DNA from: Maledivibacter halophilus
GTDB taxonomy: Bacteria; Bacillota; Clostridia; Peptostreptococcales; Caminicellaceae
Assembly: GCF_900167445.1 (NCBI RefSeq)
Contig: NZ_FUZT01000006.1
Location: 293,556 to 357,555, forward strand
Direction: 5' to 3'
DNA: 64,000 nucleotides
The translations under genes and the position numbers were made by a program. A model generated the notes under the pieces. That model was not told where the DNA came from. It ran no database searches and saw only the letters and a program-made list of their open reading frames with translations. The first letter of the stretch is position 1; the number at the start of each line of letters is the position of its first letter. Below, piece after piece: positions 17,271-27,530 of the stretch.

Positions 17271-20200
17271 TTAAAATAATGACAATTGGTTGGACTCCGG
17301 TAGGTTTTTTAAACATCCATGATTTTCTAAGGTTTCAATTACAGTTTTTGAAATCTTTGTTCTTGATCTAATGTCTTCAATTGATAAAAATTCTCCACTT
17401 TTCCCTTCCTCTGCGATCCTTTCCGCAGCATTTTCTCCAACTCCCTGTAGAGCTCTAAGCGGTGGCAATATACCGCCTTCCTTAATAAGGAATTTATTCG
17501 GATGGGATTCATATAGATCTACCTTTAAGAATTTAAAACCTCGACAATACATTTCATAGGCTACTTCCAATACAGTAAGCAGATCCTTTTCCTTTTGAGT
17601 CAATACATTTCCCATATTACCCAGCTCTTTCATTTTTTCAAGTACAGTATCCTTCCCCTTACATATTAATTCAGCGTCAAAATCATCAACCTTAGTTGAA
17701 AAATACGTCGAATAGAAAGCCAAGGGATAGTGAACTTTAAAATATGCTATTCTAAAGGACATCATAACATAAGCAACAGCATGAGCCTTAGGAAACATGT
17801 ACTTAATCCTTTTGCAAGACTTAATATACCAATTAGGAACCTTATTATCCTTCATAAGCTTTTCTTGTTCTGGAGTCAAACCCTTACCCTTCCTAACCTT
17901 TTCCATAATAGTAAAAGCATCCTTAGGAGGTAATCCCTTTAATATAAGATAGTTCATTATATCATCTCTAGTTGCTATAACAGTCTTTAGCTCTGCTATT
18001 CCCTGTCTAACCAGCTCTTGAGCGTTATTGAGCCATACATCGGTTCCGTGGGACAATCCACTAATCCTAACTAGCTCTGCAAAGCTTTTGGGCTGTGTAT
18101 CAATAAGCATTTGTCTGACAAATTTAGTCCCAAATTCTGGTATGCCAAGGGAGCCAACCTCCATTTTATAGTTTTTATCTGTTATATTTAAGGGATCCGT
18201 TGATGTAAATATTTTTATTGTTTCTTCATCATCAAAGGGTATACTTTGTGGATCTATTTCTGTAATTTCTTCAAGCATTTTTATTATTGTTGGAACATCA
18301 TGACCAAGTATATCCAGCTTCAAAAGCCTACCACTTATTGCATGATAGTCAAAATGTGTAGTAATAACTCCTGAGGATTTATCATTAGCGGGATATTGAA
18401 CCGGAGTAAAATCATGAACATCCTTATAGTTTGGTACAACCATAATCCCACCGGGATGTTGTCCTGTAGTACGTTTGACCCCAATACAACTAGATGATAA
18501 TCTCATAATTTCTCTACTATTAACAGGCAACTCCTTTTCTTCAAAATATTTTTTTGTAAATCCAAAGGCTGTTTTTTCTGCAATAGTACCAATAGTTCCT
18601 GCTTTAAACACAAACCCCTTACCAAACAATTCTTCTGTATATTTGTGGGCAATAGCTTGATATTCTCCAGCAAAGTTAAGATCAATATCCGGCTCTTTAT
18701 CTCCCTCAAATCCTAGGAAAGTTTCAAAGGGTATAGCATGGCCATCCTTATTATACTTTGTATTACATTTTGGACAAATCTTATCGGGTAAATCGGCACC
18801 ACTTTCATAGGAACCATCTTCAATAAATTCAGAAGTTTTACAATTGGGACATACATAATGGGGAACCAATGGATTAACTTCAGTAATATCACTCATTGTG
18901 GCCACAAAGGAAGATCCAACTGAACCCCTTGACCCAACAAGATAACCATCACTTAAAGACTTTGCAACCAGCTTTTGGGCAATGATATACATAACTGCAT
19001 AACCATTACTGATTATTGAATCCAGCTCTCTGTCCAGCCTGTTTTGAACTATCTCAGGCATGGGATCTCCATATATACTCTTTGCCTTCTCATAGCACAT
19101 ATTCCTTAAATCCTCATCGGCCCCTTCAATTCTAGGAGGAAATGTATCATCGGGAATAGGTGAAATATTTTCCACCAAGTCAGCTAGATCATTAGTATTT
19201 TTTATTACCACTTCATAGGCCTTATCTTCTCCCAAATAATTGAATTCCCTTAACATTTCATCTGTAGTCTTAAAATATATTGGGGGCTGATTATCTGCGT
19301 CTGAATACCCCTGTCCCGTCATTAATATTTTCCTTGTAATCTCATCATGGGGATCTAAAAAATGAACATCTCCCGTTGCTATTACCCTTTTATTATATTT
19401 TTCACCTAAAGCGACAATTTTCTTATTTATTTCTTCCAAATCCTCATGGTTCTTTACAATTCCCTTTTCAATCATAAAATTATTGTTTCCTATGGGTTGA
19501 ATCTCTAAAAAATCATAAAATTTAACTATCTCTTCAATTTCCTTGTCACTCTTGTTATTTAATAAAGCCCTATAAAGTTCTCCCGCTTCACAGGCAGTTC
19601 CTATAATTAATCCTTCCCCCATGGACCTAAGCATACTTTTAGGAATTCTTGGTCTTTTGTAAAATGTTTCTAAATGGGAATGAGTAACAAGTTTATAAAG
19701 GTTTTTAAGTCCCTTATAATCCTTAACTAAAATATTAATATGGTATGTATCGAGCTTTGAATAATCTACTTTATCACTAAGTAGATTATTTATATCATCT
19801 AATGTTTTAATATTTCTTTCCTTTAAAAGTGATATTAATTTAATAAATATTTCACCGGTGGCCACTGCATCGTCTACAGCACGATGATGATTTTCTAGAC
19901 TGACCTTAAAGTGCTTTGCCAGGGTATTTAATTTATATCTCTTTATGGATGGTACCAATATTCTGCTTAAGGATAATGTGTCTACAATAGTATTATTGAA
20001 TTCTAGTCCCAATGCTTTTGCATTTTCCTTTATAAAGGAGGTATCGAAGGCTGCATTATGTGCAACAACGGGATCATCCCCCACAAAATTCAAAAACTCC
20101 GGTAATATAATATCAATTGTTGGTTTATCCTTAACCATTTCATCGGTTATACCAGTAAGTTCAACTATTTTTGCCGGAATATTCACAGTTGGATTAATTA

Positions 20201-21545
20201 GAGCTGAAAATTTATCTACAACTTCTCCATTTTTTATTTTCACTGCACCTATCTCGGTTATTTTATCGTGTTTAAAGGAAAGACCAGTTGTTTCAATATC
20301 AAAAACTATATATGTACCATCCAATGATTGATTATTGCTGTTTTCAACTAGCAAAGAACCATCATTGATTATGTAGCCCTCTATTCCATATATAACCTTG
20401 ATTCCATGTTTTTTACTAGCAGATAAAGCTTCAGGATAAGCTTGAACAACACCGTGATCAGTTATGGCTATAGCTTTATGTCCCCAATCAGCAGCTCTTT
20501 TTATTAAATCAGCCGGATCACATACGCCATCCATGGAACTCATTTTCGTGTGGGCATGAAGTTCAACCCTCTTTTCCTCATTATTATCTAACCTTATTTG
20601 CTCTTTAACATAGGATTTATTAACATCCCTGGCCATTATTATTATTTCTTTATCAAAGGTATCGTATCTTACTGCCCCCTTGAATTTATAATAACTACCC
20701 TTTGAAATTTTCTCATCTAGTTCCTTTGCATCCTCCTTGCTGGCAAATATTTTTACGCCAATTGAAGATGTATAATCGGTGACAGCTAAAATAAATAATA
20801 TTTTTCCACTTTTTAATTCTCTACTCTCTTTTTCAAATACCTTTCCTTCAATAATCGCTATACCGTCTTCTTCAGATAAACCTTTGATTCTGGTGGTATC
20901 TCCCTTTATTCTTTTACCATGGATTATTTCATTTTCAGTATTTGTTTTATTAGTCTTATTTTGTTTTGTATTTGGTTTTTGTGACATTATCTTATCAACT
21001 ATAAAATTAAGCTCTTTTTCCTTTTCTTTTATGTATTTTTTATTGTCCTTTGAATCCTTACATTCAATTATCTTAAAATCAACTTTTATTTTTTTATGAA
21101 AATCATTTTTATAGATATCTTCAATCAGTTTATTACAATTTCTAATATTTAGATTTTCCAGACCAACATAATTATCTATACATATTTCTAATACATCCTT
21201 AGAATCATCATATTCCTTCTTACAGTTTTTAAGCCAACCTATCATCGATGGGCTCTTTTCTTTTATTTCATACAATATATTATCCCAGTAGTCTAAAACA
21301 AGTTTTTTCATATCTTCACATAATGATTTATATTCAGTATCTATGTGAACATCCTCAACAAATGGTAGGTTTTTGTTTATACTCTGTTTTAAGAGAAAGA
21401 GATTTTTCTTATGGATAATTTTATTTGATACCAGTGTCAAATTAACAGTTTTAAGTTTAGTGTTATATCTTATCGAATCAAGGTAAATATTTGACCTATT
21501 ATTTAAAAAACTTTTAAGATTGTTATGTGCAATATTTTGACTCAT
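17271..21545 (-). CDS. polC: DNA polymerase III alpha subunit, PolC type
   Basis: Replicative polymerase of low-GC Gram-positives with built-in proofreading, 1424 aa. Order: amino-terminal domain, OB fold (about 215 to 320), first PHP part (VELHAHTKMSSMDG, near 328), inserted DnaQ-type exonuclease (FDIETTGLS near 415), second PHP part, then the polymerase core with GSRGSVGSSFVATM, the four-Cys zinc site CPNC/CPKC near 925, PDIDLNFAGEYQ and TTGQHPGGI. All key motifs are intact. GGGGGTAAATAA precedes the ATG. It sits between ispG and rimP as in Bacillus relatives. Confidence 0.98.
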   Translation of the reverse strand: MSQNIAHNNLKSFLNNRSNIYLDSIRYNTKLKTVNLTLVSNKIIHKKNLFLLKQSINKNLPFVEDVHIDTEYKSLCEDMKKLVLDYWDNILYEIKEKSPSMIGWLKNCKKEYDDSKDVLEICIDNYVGLENLNIRNCNKLIEDIYKNDFHKKIKVDFKIIECKDSKDNKKYIKEKEKELNFIVDKIMSQKPNTKQNKTNKTNTENEIIHGKRIKGDTTRIKGLSEEDGIAIIEGKVFEKESRELKSGKILFILAVTDYTSSIGVKIFASKEDAKELDEKISKGSYYKFKGAVRYDTFDKEIIIMARDVNKSYVKEQIRLDNNEEKRVELHAHTKMSSMDGVCDPADLIKRAADWGHKAIAITDHGVVQAYPEALSASKKHGIKVIYGIEGYIINDGSLLVENSNNQSLDGTYIVFDIETTGLSFKHDKITEIGAVKIKNGEVVDKFSALINPTVNIPAKIVELTGITDEMVKDKPTIDIILPEFLNFVGDDPVVAHNAAFDTSFIKENAKALGLEFNNTIVDTLSLSRILVPSIKRYKLNTLAKHFKVSLENHHRAVDDAVATGEIFIKLISLLKERNIKTLDDINNLLSDKVDYSKLDTYHINILVKDYKGLKNLYKLVTHSHLETFYKRPRIPKSMLRSMGEGLIIGTACEAGELYRALLNNKSDKEIEEIVKFYDFLEIQPIGNNNFMIEKGIVKNHEDLEEINKKIVALGEKYNKRVIATGDVHFLDPHDEITRKILMTGQGYSDADNQPPIYFKTTDEMLREFNYLGEDKAYEVVIKNTNDLADLVENISPIPDDTFPPRIEGADEDLRNMCYEKAKSIYGDPMPEIVQNRLDRELDSIISNGYAVMYIIAQKLVAKSLSDGYLVGSRGSVGSSFVATMSDITEVNPLVPHYVCPNCKTSEFIEDGSYESGADLPDKICPKCNTKYNKDGHAIPFETFLGFEGDKEPDIDLNFAGEYQAIAHKYTEELFGKGFVFKAGTIGTIAEKTAFGFTKKYFEEKELPVNSREIMRLSSSCIGVKRTTGQHPGGIMVVPNYKDVHDFTPVQYPANDKSSGVITTHFDYHAISGRLLKLDILGHDVPTIIKMLEEITEIDPQSIPFDDEETIKIFTSTDPLNITDKNYKMEVGSLGIPEFGTKFVRQMLIDTQPKSFAELVRISGLSHGTDVWLNNAQELVRQGIAELKTVIATRDDIMNYLILKGLPPKDAFTIMEKVRKGKGLTPEQEKLMKDNKVPNWYIKSCKRIKYMFPKAHAVAYVMMSFRIAYFKVHYPLAFYSTYFSTKVDDFDAELICKGKDTVLEKMKELGNMGNVLTQKEKDLLTVLEVAYEMYCRGFKFLKVDLYESHPNKFLIKEGGILPPLRALQGVGENAAERIAEEGKSGEFLSIEDIRSRTKISKTVIETLENHGCLKNLPESNQLSLF

Positions 21546-21651
21546 TTATTTACCCCCAAAATACAGTTGTAAGTTCTAAGTATTCTTGTTCTTTTTTAAG
21601 GTCCTTTTTTGATTGAACATATGGCTTATAAATTGCAACCATCAAATACCT

Positions 21652-22716
21652 TTAGTCGTTTCCATCCAGCTTTTTAACTTCCTCTAGAACAGCATCTATT
21701 ATTTCATCCTGTGGAACTTTTCTAATTATTTTTCCTTTTTTGAATAATAGTGCTGAGTTTTTACCTCCAGCTATACCTAAATCAGCTTCTCTTGCTTCAC
21801 CTGGACCGTTTACAGCACACCCCATAACTGCAATTGTTAGAGGCGCTCTAATATCCCTTAATCTATCTTCTATTTCTTTAGCAAATTTCTCTAAATCAAT
21901 TTGACATCTCCCGCATGTAGGACAAGAAATGAAATTTATACCAAAGCTTCTTATATTTAATGACTGTAATATTTCCTTGGCCACCTTAACCTCCTGGGTT
22001 GGATCTCCAGTCAAAGAAACCCTTAGAGTATCACCTAAGCCATTTAAAAGTAAAGCCCCTATTCCTATTGAAGATTTAATAGTACCTCTCCAGACAGTTC
22101 CAGCTTCAGTAATACCGATATGGAAAGGATAATCCACCTTTTCAGACAAAAGATTATAGGCATCAAAGGTTAATTTAACATTCGATGCCTTCAGTGCAAC
22201 GATTATTTTATCATAATTTAAATCCTCTAGAATTCTTATATGACTCATGGCACTTTCTACCAAAGCCTTAGGAGTAACACCATGCTTTTCCAATATCTTT
22301 TTTTCCAAAGAACCTGCGTTAACTCCAATTCGAATAGGTATTTCCCTTTCTTTAGCTTTACATACCACTTTCTTTATCCTTTCTTTATCGCCTATGTTCC
22401 CAGGATTTATTCTTAATTTATCCACACCACTTTCAATGGATTTTAGAGCGAGACGATAATCGAAATGAATATCTGCAACTAAAGGAATGGAAATTTCCCT
22501 CTTTATTTTTTCTACAGCCATTGCAGCTTCCATATCCGGTATTGCTATACGAACTATCTCACAACCTGACTCCTGTAGTCTTTTTATTTGTGTAACAGTT
22601 TTTTTAATATCCCGGGTATCTGTATTAGTCATGGATTGAATTGAAATTGGTGAATCACCACCAATGAATAAATCTCCACATCTTATTTTTTTTGTTTTTC
22701 GTCTTTTTATGCCCAT
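21652..22716 (-). CDS. ispG: 4-hydroxy-3-methylbut-2-enyl diphosphate synthase (GcpE)
   Basis: Iron-sulfur enzyme of the DXP isoprenoid pathway converting MEcPP to HMBPP, 354 aa. The TIM-barrel part opens with SIQSMTNTDT. The 4Fe-4S cysteines are in SCPTCGRCQ and GCAVNGPGEA near the carboxy end. I chose ATG 22716 after GGTGAT; a GTG three codons upstream is possible. It follows rseP by a few bases and shares the cluster with dxr, so two DXP pathway steps are made together. Confidence 0.95.
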   Translation of the reverse strand: MGIKRRKTKKIRCGDLFIGGDSPISIQSMTNTDTRDIKKTVTQIKRLQESGCEIVRIAIPDMEAAMAVEKIKREISIPLVADIHFDYRLALKSIESGVDKLRINPGNIGDKERIKKVVCKAKEREIPIRIGVNAGSLEKKILEKHGVTPKALVESAMSHIRILEDLNYDKIIVALKASNVKLTFDAYNLLSEKVDYPFHIGITEAGTVWRGTIKSSIGIGALLLNGLGDTLRVSLTGDPTQEVKVAKEILQSLNIRSFGINFISCPTCGRCQIDLEKFAKEIEDRLRDIRAPLTIAVMGCAVNGPGEAREADLGIAGGKNSALLFKKGKIIRKVPQDEIIDAVLEEVKKLDGND

Positions 22717-22729
22717 TCTTATCACCGAC

Positions 22730-23737
22730 CTAAAGTATATTAAATCTTATAATGTCTTTATATAAAACTAATATCATTAAAACCATTAGTATAACAAAAC
22801 CTATAAGGTGAACAAAACCTTCTTTATTAGGATCAACAGGCTTACCCTTTATCAGTTCTATTATAGCAAATATTATCCTACCGCCGTCAAGGGCTGGAAA
22901 GGGTAATATATTCAATATTGCTAAATTGATAGAAATTACTGCCGCCAATGATAATAATGAATATATACTGGTTCTAGCAGCTTTTCCTACAAAATGAATC
23001 ATTCCTACTGGTCCAACTACACCTTCACTAGATGCCTCACCTTTAAAGAAGCTAATTAGAAATTCAAATATAGCCTTGGTGGCTAAAAAAACATTTTCTA
23101 CCGAAATTTTAATTGAATTGATAAAGGATTTTTTTAAAACCGGAGTAATCCCAATAAGCTTTCTATTAGCTTCTTTGTCAAATTCTGGTTCTACATTAAA
23201 AGATATCTTCTCTCCATTCCTATTTACCACTATATTTAAAACCTCTTCTTTGCTTTCACTTATGGCTGCCACAATATCTTCCCAACTACCTATATCAACA
23301 TTTCCAATTTGAATAATTTCATCTCCTGATTTTAATCCAATTTTCTCTGCAGGTGAATTTTTAGTTACTTCATCTATTATATTAACTGGATTTCCAATGC
23401 TAAATGAAATAATTGTAAGCAAAATTATAGCTAATATAATATTCATTATTGGTCCTGCTGCAAGAACTGAGATTCTCTGCAATGGAGATTTTTTGGAAAA
23501 GCTTCTTTCATCATCGGAGTCTTCGTCTTCTCCCTCCATTTTCACATAACCACCTATGGGTAATATTCTTAAAGAATATTCAGTCTCTTTTCCTTTATAG
23601 CTTAAAATCTTAGGGCCCATCCCTAAAGCAAACTGATGAACTTTTATATTATTCAATTTAGCTAAAGCAAAATGGCCAAACTCATGGAAAAAAACTAATA
23701 AACCAAATACAAAAATAAAACTAATAAAAGTATACAT
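22730..23737 (-). CDS. rseP: Site-2 zinc metalloprotease RseP/RasP
   Basis: Intramembrane protease cutting anti-sigma factors and signal-peptide remnants, 335 aa. The zinc motif HEFGHF is in the first membrane helix (residue 18 on), a PDZ domain (ENSPAEKIGLKSGDEI region; here NSPAEKIGLKSGD) is near residue 128, and the second metal ligand is in LPFPALDGGRI near 280. At least four membrane helices. It has the usual place between dxr and ispG. Confidence 0.95.
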   Translation of the reverse strand: MYTFISFIFVFGLLVFFHEFGHFALAKLNNIKVHQFALGMGPKILSYKGKETEYSLRILPIGGYVKMEGEDEDSDDERSFSKKSPLQRISVLAAGPIMNIILAIILLTIISFSIGNPVNIIDEVTKNSPAEKIGLKSGDEIIQIGNVDIGSWEDIVAAISESKEEVLNIVVNRNGEKISFNVEPEFDKEANRKLIGITPVLKKSFINSIKISVENVFLATKAIFEFLISFFKGEASSEGVVGPVGMIHFVGKAARTSIYSLLSLAAVISINLAILNILPFPALDGGRIIFAIIELIKGKPVDPNKEGFVHLIGFVILMVLMILVLYKDIIRFNIL

Positions 23738-23748
23738 GTAATCCCACC

Positions 23749-24894
23749 TTAGAAAGATTTATTTATATATTCTCTAGTGTTTTTATCTGCTTCTATTATA
23801 TCATCTAAATTAGGCTTTCTAATTAAATTATGCTTCTTCATTGCCTTTTCTATTCTATTAGGTATATCATAAAATTTAATTTTATTATTCAAATACTTTA
23901 GTACAAGCTCTTCATTGGCAGCATTTAGTACAGCTGTCATAGTCCCACCAATATCTAAGGCATTATATGCTAAATCAAGGCATGGAAAAGTATTTTTATC
24001 GGGTTTTTCAAAGGTTAATTGGCAAAACTTTTGAAAATCTAACCTCTTAGTTTTAGATTCTATTCTTTTAGGATATGTAAGGGCATAATTAATTGGAACC
24101 TTCATATCCGTTATACCGAGCTGTGCCAATATCGATCCATCAATATACTCCACCATGGAATGAATTATACTTTGAGGATGTACTATTACATCTATTTTTT
24201 CTATATCCATATCAAATAACCATTTTGCTTCAATAACTTCCAAGCCTTTATTCATTAAAGTGGCAGAATCTATTGATATTTTTCTTCCCATTGACCAGTT
24301 GGGATGTTTTAAAGCATCCACCGCTTTAGCATTAACAAGCTCTTCTTTCTTAAAGCCTCGAAAAGGACCTCCCGATGCAGTCAAAATAATTTTATTGACC
24401 TCTTTAATATCATTTCCCTGTAAGCATTGAAAAATTGCACTGTGTTCACTGTCTACAGGTATTATATTTACTTCATTCCTCCTAGCTTCTTCCATAACCA
24501 ATTCACCAGCTGTTACTAAAGTTTCCTTATTAGCAAGAGCAATAGTTTTTTTTGCCTTTATTGCATCTAGTGTAGGAATTAATCCTACATTCCCAACTAC
24601 AGCTGTAACTAAAACATCCACCTCATCAAGGGTAGATATCTCCCTTAATCCTGATATTCCACATAATACTTTAGTATGTGAACCTGTAATTTTTTGTTTC
24701 AGCTTTTTAGCCTTTTCTTCCTTAAAAACAGCCACATATCTTGGCTTAAATTCATCTATTTGTTTCAATAATAGATCAATATTATTATTACCACTTATCG
24801 CGATAATCTTAAATTTGTCAGGATTATTTCTAATTACTTGTAATGTTTGAGTACCAATTGATCCAGTTGATCCCAATATAGAAATATTCTTCAT
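23749..24894 (-). CDS. dxr: 1-deoxy-D-xylulose 5-phosphate reductoisomerase
   Basis: Converts DXP to MEP with NADPH, the committed step of non-mevalonate isoprenoid synthesis, 381 aa. The NADPH-binding [11 protein letters not shown] is at residue 6. Metal and substrate motifs [12 protein letters not shown] and [18 protein letters not shown] are present. Start set at ATG 24894 after TTAGGGGAT; six codons upstream are probably untranslated. It sits with cdsA upstream and rseP downstream. Confidence 0.96.
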   Translation of the reverse strand: MKNISILGSTGSIGTQTLQVIRNNPDKFKIIAISGNNNIDLLLKQIDEFKPRYVAVFKEEKAKKLKQKITGSHTKVLCGISGLREISTLDEVDVLVTAVVGNVGLIPTLDAIKAKKTIALANKETLVTAGELVMEEARRNEVNIIPVDSEHSAIFQCLQGNDIKEVNKIILTASGGPFRGFKKEELVNAKAVDALKHPNWSMGRKISIDSATLMNKGLEVIEAKWLFDMDIEKIDVIVHPQSIIHSMVEYIDGSILAQLGITDMKVPINYALTYPKRIESKTKRLDFQKFCQLTFEKPDKNTFPCLDLAYNALDIGGTMTAVLNAANEELVLKYLNNKIKFYDIPNRIEKAMKKHNLIRKPNLDDIIEADKNTREYINKSF

Positions 24895-24937
24895 ATAATT
24901 ATCCCCTAACATAGCTTATTAAAAATTAATTGAAATA

Positions 24938-25723
24938 TTACTTAAAGAAAAACAATGTGTAATAATATACAAAGGGTGCAACCAATAATACACTGTCAAA
25001 TCTATCTAATATGCCTCCATGGCCAGGCATTACATTGCCGAAATCCTTTATTCCTACAAAGCGCTTAATCTTTGAAGCAACTAAATCTCCTGTTTGCGAT
25101 ATAATACTGCCTAAAAGCCCTAATACTATTGAATGGGTTGTAAAATTCGGTATAAATATATAGGAAAAAATTAATGAAGCAAAAACACTACCCAATATAC
25201 CTCCAATGAATCCTTCTATAGTTTTCTTAGGACTAACTTCTGGAAAAAGTTTTTTAGGACCAAAAATCTTAGACCCCATAAAACTCCCTGAAAAATATGC
25301 TGATGTATCAGCTAACCAGGCAATAATAAAAATATACCATATTATCAAATTTGAACTCAATTCTGATGTCAATATAATATGTAATAGAAAATATGAAATA
25401 TAAAAAAAACCTAGCAAAGTTATTGAAATATCCGTCAATGTCACTTTTTTATTGAAAAGAAAAATTATTAATAAGGTAAAAATTATCAATAAAAATGACA
25501 GATTTATATGTAATCTTGAAGATGACCAATACATAAATATTGTAAACAGATATCCAACATAATTTAACGGGTAGATATTCTTAAGATGAAATGACATATA
25601 GAACTCTCTTAATGCCACTATTACTACCAATAAAGTGGATATTTTCAAAACTAAACCTCCACTTATTATTATAAATACAAGCAAAGGCACCCCTAAGACA
25701 CCTGTAAGTATTCTCCTTAGCAT
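24938..25723 (-). CDS. cdsA: Phosphatidate cytidylyltransferase
   Basis: Integral membrane enzyme making CDP-diacylglycerol for phospholipid synthesis, 261 aa with about seven hydrophobic helices. The family signature is intact: SKIFGPKKLFPEVSPKKTIEG and, near the end, GDLVASKIKRFVGIKDF followed by MPGHGGILDRFDS. Follows uppS by 92 bases that include a stem-loop. Confidence 0.95.
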   Translation of the reverse strand: MLRRILTGVLGVPLLVFIIISGGLVLKISTLLVVIVALREFYMSFHLKNIYPLNYVGYLFTIFMYWSSSRLHINLSFLLIIFTLLIIFLFNKKVTLTDISITLLGFFYISYFLLHIILTSELSSNLIIWYIFIIAWLADTSAYFSGSFMGSKIFGPKKLFPEVSPKKTIEGFIGGILGSVFASLIFSYIFIPNFTTHSIVLGLLGSIISQTGDLVASKIKRFVGIKDFGNVMPGHGGILDRFDSVLLVAPFVYYYTLFFFK

Positions 25724-25776
25724 AAATTCACCATCCTATAAATATAAACCTTACATACATTATTTCCCTATAGCCT

Positions 25777-25805
25777 AAACTTTACTACAGTCCTTTGTAA
25801 AGTTT
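25777..25805 (-). repeat. Stem-loop between uppS and cdsA
   Basis: Nine-base inverted repeat AAACTTTAC / GTAAAGTTT around an 11-base loop, with no T run after it. Likely an intercistronic mRNA structure rather than a terminator. Confidence 0.4.
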
Positions 25806-25815
25806 TATATCTCTA

Positions 25816-26565
25816 TTAAATACCACCAAATCTTCTTTTTCTTTTTGCAAAATCTGCAATTGCTTCATAAATATGTTCTGCTTTAAAGTCTGGCCAATAT
25901 ACATCGGTAAACCAAATTTCAGTATAGGCAATTTGCCACAATAAAAAATTGCTTATTCTTTTTTCACCACTGGATCTTATTAGTAAATCCGGATCAGGAA
26001 TATTTCTTGTGTGTAGAAAATCAGAAAATTTTCTTTCATCTATTTCATCAATTGAAAAATCCTTATTTATTACAGATTGGCAAATATTTTTAACTGCCAT
26101 CATTATTTCTGATCTACCACCATAATTTAATGCTATATTTACATTAAGTCCATTATTTTTCATTGTTAGCTTAGTTGCCTTTTCAATTTCTAGAATTGCT
26201 TTCTTAGGAAGCTTTGAAACATCTCCAATTATATTTATCTTAACATTATTTTTATGGAGCTGACCTATCTCTTTTCGAAGATAAAGCACTAGTAGGTCCA
26301 TAAGACCATTGACTTCTTCCTTTGGTCTTTTCCAATTTTCAGTTGAGAAGGCGTATAGAGTTAAATAGGATACACCTATGTTTGAACAGGTTTTAATCAC
26401 GCTTCTTAAAGCCTCAACTCCTGCCTTATGGCCAGAAATTCTAGGTAGATTTCTTTTTTTAGCCCACCTACCATTTCCATCCATAATGATTGCTATATGC
26501 TCTGGTATATTTTCTTTATCTATATTATTTGATTTCTCTGTGTTTTTTTTCTCTATTTTAAACAT
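25816..26565 (-). CDS. uppS: Undecaprenyl diphosphate synthase (cis-prenyltransferase)
   Basis: Builds the C55 lipid carrier for peptidoglycan from FPP and IPP, 249 aa. Catalytic motif [15 protein letters not shown] near residue 30, then [20 protein letters not shown] and [15 protein letters not shown]. Start placed at ATG 26565, nine bases after GGGGAGGGG. The open frame extends 41 codons upstream into a large palindrome, but no homologue-like sequence is there. The leader region is described separately. Confidence 0.93.
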   Translation of the reverse strand: MFKIEKKNTEKSNNIDKENIPEHIAIIMDGNGRWAKKRNLPRISGHKAGVEALRSVIKTCSNIGVSYLTLYAFSTENWKRPKEEVNGLMDLLVLYLRKEIGQLHKNNVKINIIGDVSKLPKKAILEIEKATKLTMKNNGLNVNIALNYGGRSEIMMAVKNICQSVINKDFSIDEIDERKFSDFLHTRNIPDPDLLIRSSGEKRISNFLLWQIAYTEIWFTDVYWPDFKAEHIYEAIADFAKRKRRFGGI

Positions 26566-26598
26566 AAGTCTTAACCCCTCCCCATCTGTAAAGCATTT

Positions 26599-26774
26599 AA
26601 CCCTCCCAGTAAGGTTATGAAAAAATAAGTTCCCGATATTTTTAAGAAATTCTACTTTTTTCAAGGAGTTTAACCACCTATATATCATAAATATAAGTGA
26701 TCAAGCTCCAAAGAAAATGTATAAAAGATCAAGCAATATCGGAAGTTATTTTTTAAATAACCCTGAGGAGGGCT
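26599..26774. repeat. 176-bp imperfect palindrome upstream of uppS
   Basis: The two ends are inverted copies: AACCCTCCC with AGGTTAT on one side, ATAACCC with GAGGAGGGCT on the other. Inside them are AATAAGTTCCCGATATT and its counterpart AATATCGGAAGTTATT. A central stem of about 19 bp with one mismatch pairs GGAGTTTAACCACC with GGAGCTTGATCAC. The whole unit would fold as one long hairpin in DNA or RNA. It ends exactly over the stop codon of the small PASTA gene. It looks like a MITE-type insertion, or a leader RNA of uppS. Confidence 0.6.
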
Positions 26775-26970
26775 AAAAATAGCTGACCGTTATTATAATA
26801 GTATTGTCAAAAATTTGCTGTCTTACAACTCTACATTCATTTTCTTTATATGGATTTTTTATAAATGGAGATACAGTTTCTTTAATAAAAATTTTATAGT
26901 TTCCACTCAAATCTTCTATAATTTTTTTTGCTTTTTCTATTTTAATACCTATTAAATCAGGTATTTTCAT
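26773..26970 (-). CDS. Small protein with one PASTA-like domain
   Basis: A 65-residue protein that aligns with a single PASTA repeat: MKIPDLIGIKIEKAKKII at the start is the usual P-D-L-x-G-x-x-x-x-x-A opening, followed by two strands. No membrane segment and no kinase domain. GGAGGT lies ten bases before the ATG, which nearly abuts the frr stop. Its own stop lies inside the end of the 176-bp palindrome, so the carboxy end may have been altered. Function unknown; it may be a binding module for wall precursors, by analogy only. Confidence 0.6.
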   Translation of the reverse strand: MKIPDLIGIKIEKAKKIIEDLSGNYKIFIKETVSPFIKNPYKENECRVVRQQIFDNTIIITVSYF

Positions 26971-26975
26971 TTAAT

Positions 26976-27530
26976 CTATACCTCCAAAATTTCTTTTTCT
27001 TTCTTTATTACTAGTTCATCAACAATATTTATATATTTATCTGTTAGTTCCTGAACTTCTTCTTCAGCTCTTTTCAAATCATCTTCAGTAATCTCTTTTT
27101 GTTTTTCTAATTTTTTAAGTTTTTCATTGGCCTCTCTACGACCATTCCTAATAGCAATTTTGATTTCCTCACCATTTTTCTTAACAACCTTTTGTAATTC
27201 TTTCCTTCTTTCTTCCGTTAACATTGGAATAGCAAGTCTAATAATTTTACCATCATTGGAAGGATTTATCCCTAAGTCAGATTGAATGATGGCCTTTTCA
27301 ATATTAACTATGGAATTGGCATCATAAGGATGTATAACCAACAATCTTGGTTCAGGTGCACTAACATTTGCAATTTGCTTTAAGGGAGTTTCAGAACCAT
27401 AATAGTTTACAGTTATTCTGTCTAATAATGAAGGGTTCGCCCTTCCTGCTCTAATACTATGCAAATCCTCTTTAAGTACTTGAATAGATCTTTTCATTTT
27501 TTCTTCAAATTGCTTATGAACTTCTAACAT
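26976..27530 (-). CDS. frr: Ribosome recycling factor
   Basis: Splits post-termination ribosomes with EF-G, 184 aa, a normal length for the tRNA-mimic fold. Signatures are [18 protein letters not shown], the central [18 protein letters not shown] and the long carboxy-terminal helix. The start overlaps the pyrH stop by seven bases. Order rpsB-tsf-pyrH-frr-uppS-cdsA is the widely conserved one. Confidence 0.98.
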   Translation of the reverse strand: MLEVHKQFEEKMKRSIQVLKEDLHSIRAGRANPSLLDRITVNYYGSETPLKQIANVSAPEPRLLVIHPYDANSIVNIEKAIIQSDLGINPSNDGKIIRLAIPMLTEERRKELQKVVKKNGEEIKIAIRNGRREANEKLKKLEKQKEITEDDLKRAEEEVQELTDKYINIVDELVIKKEKEILEV

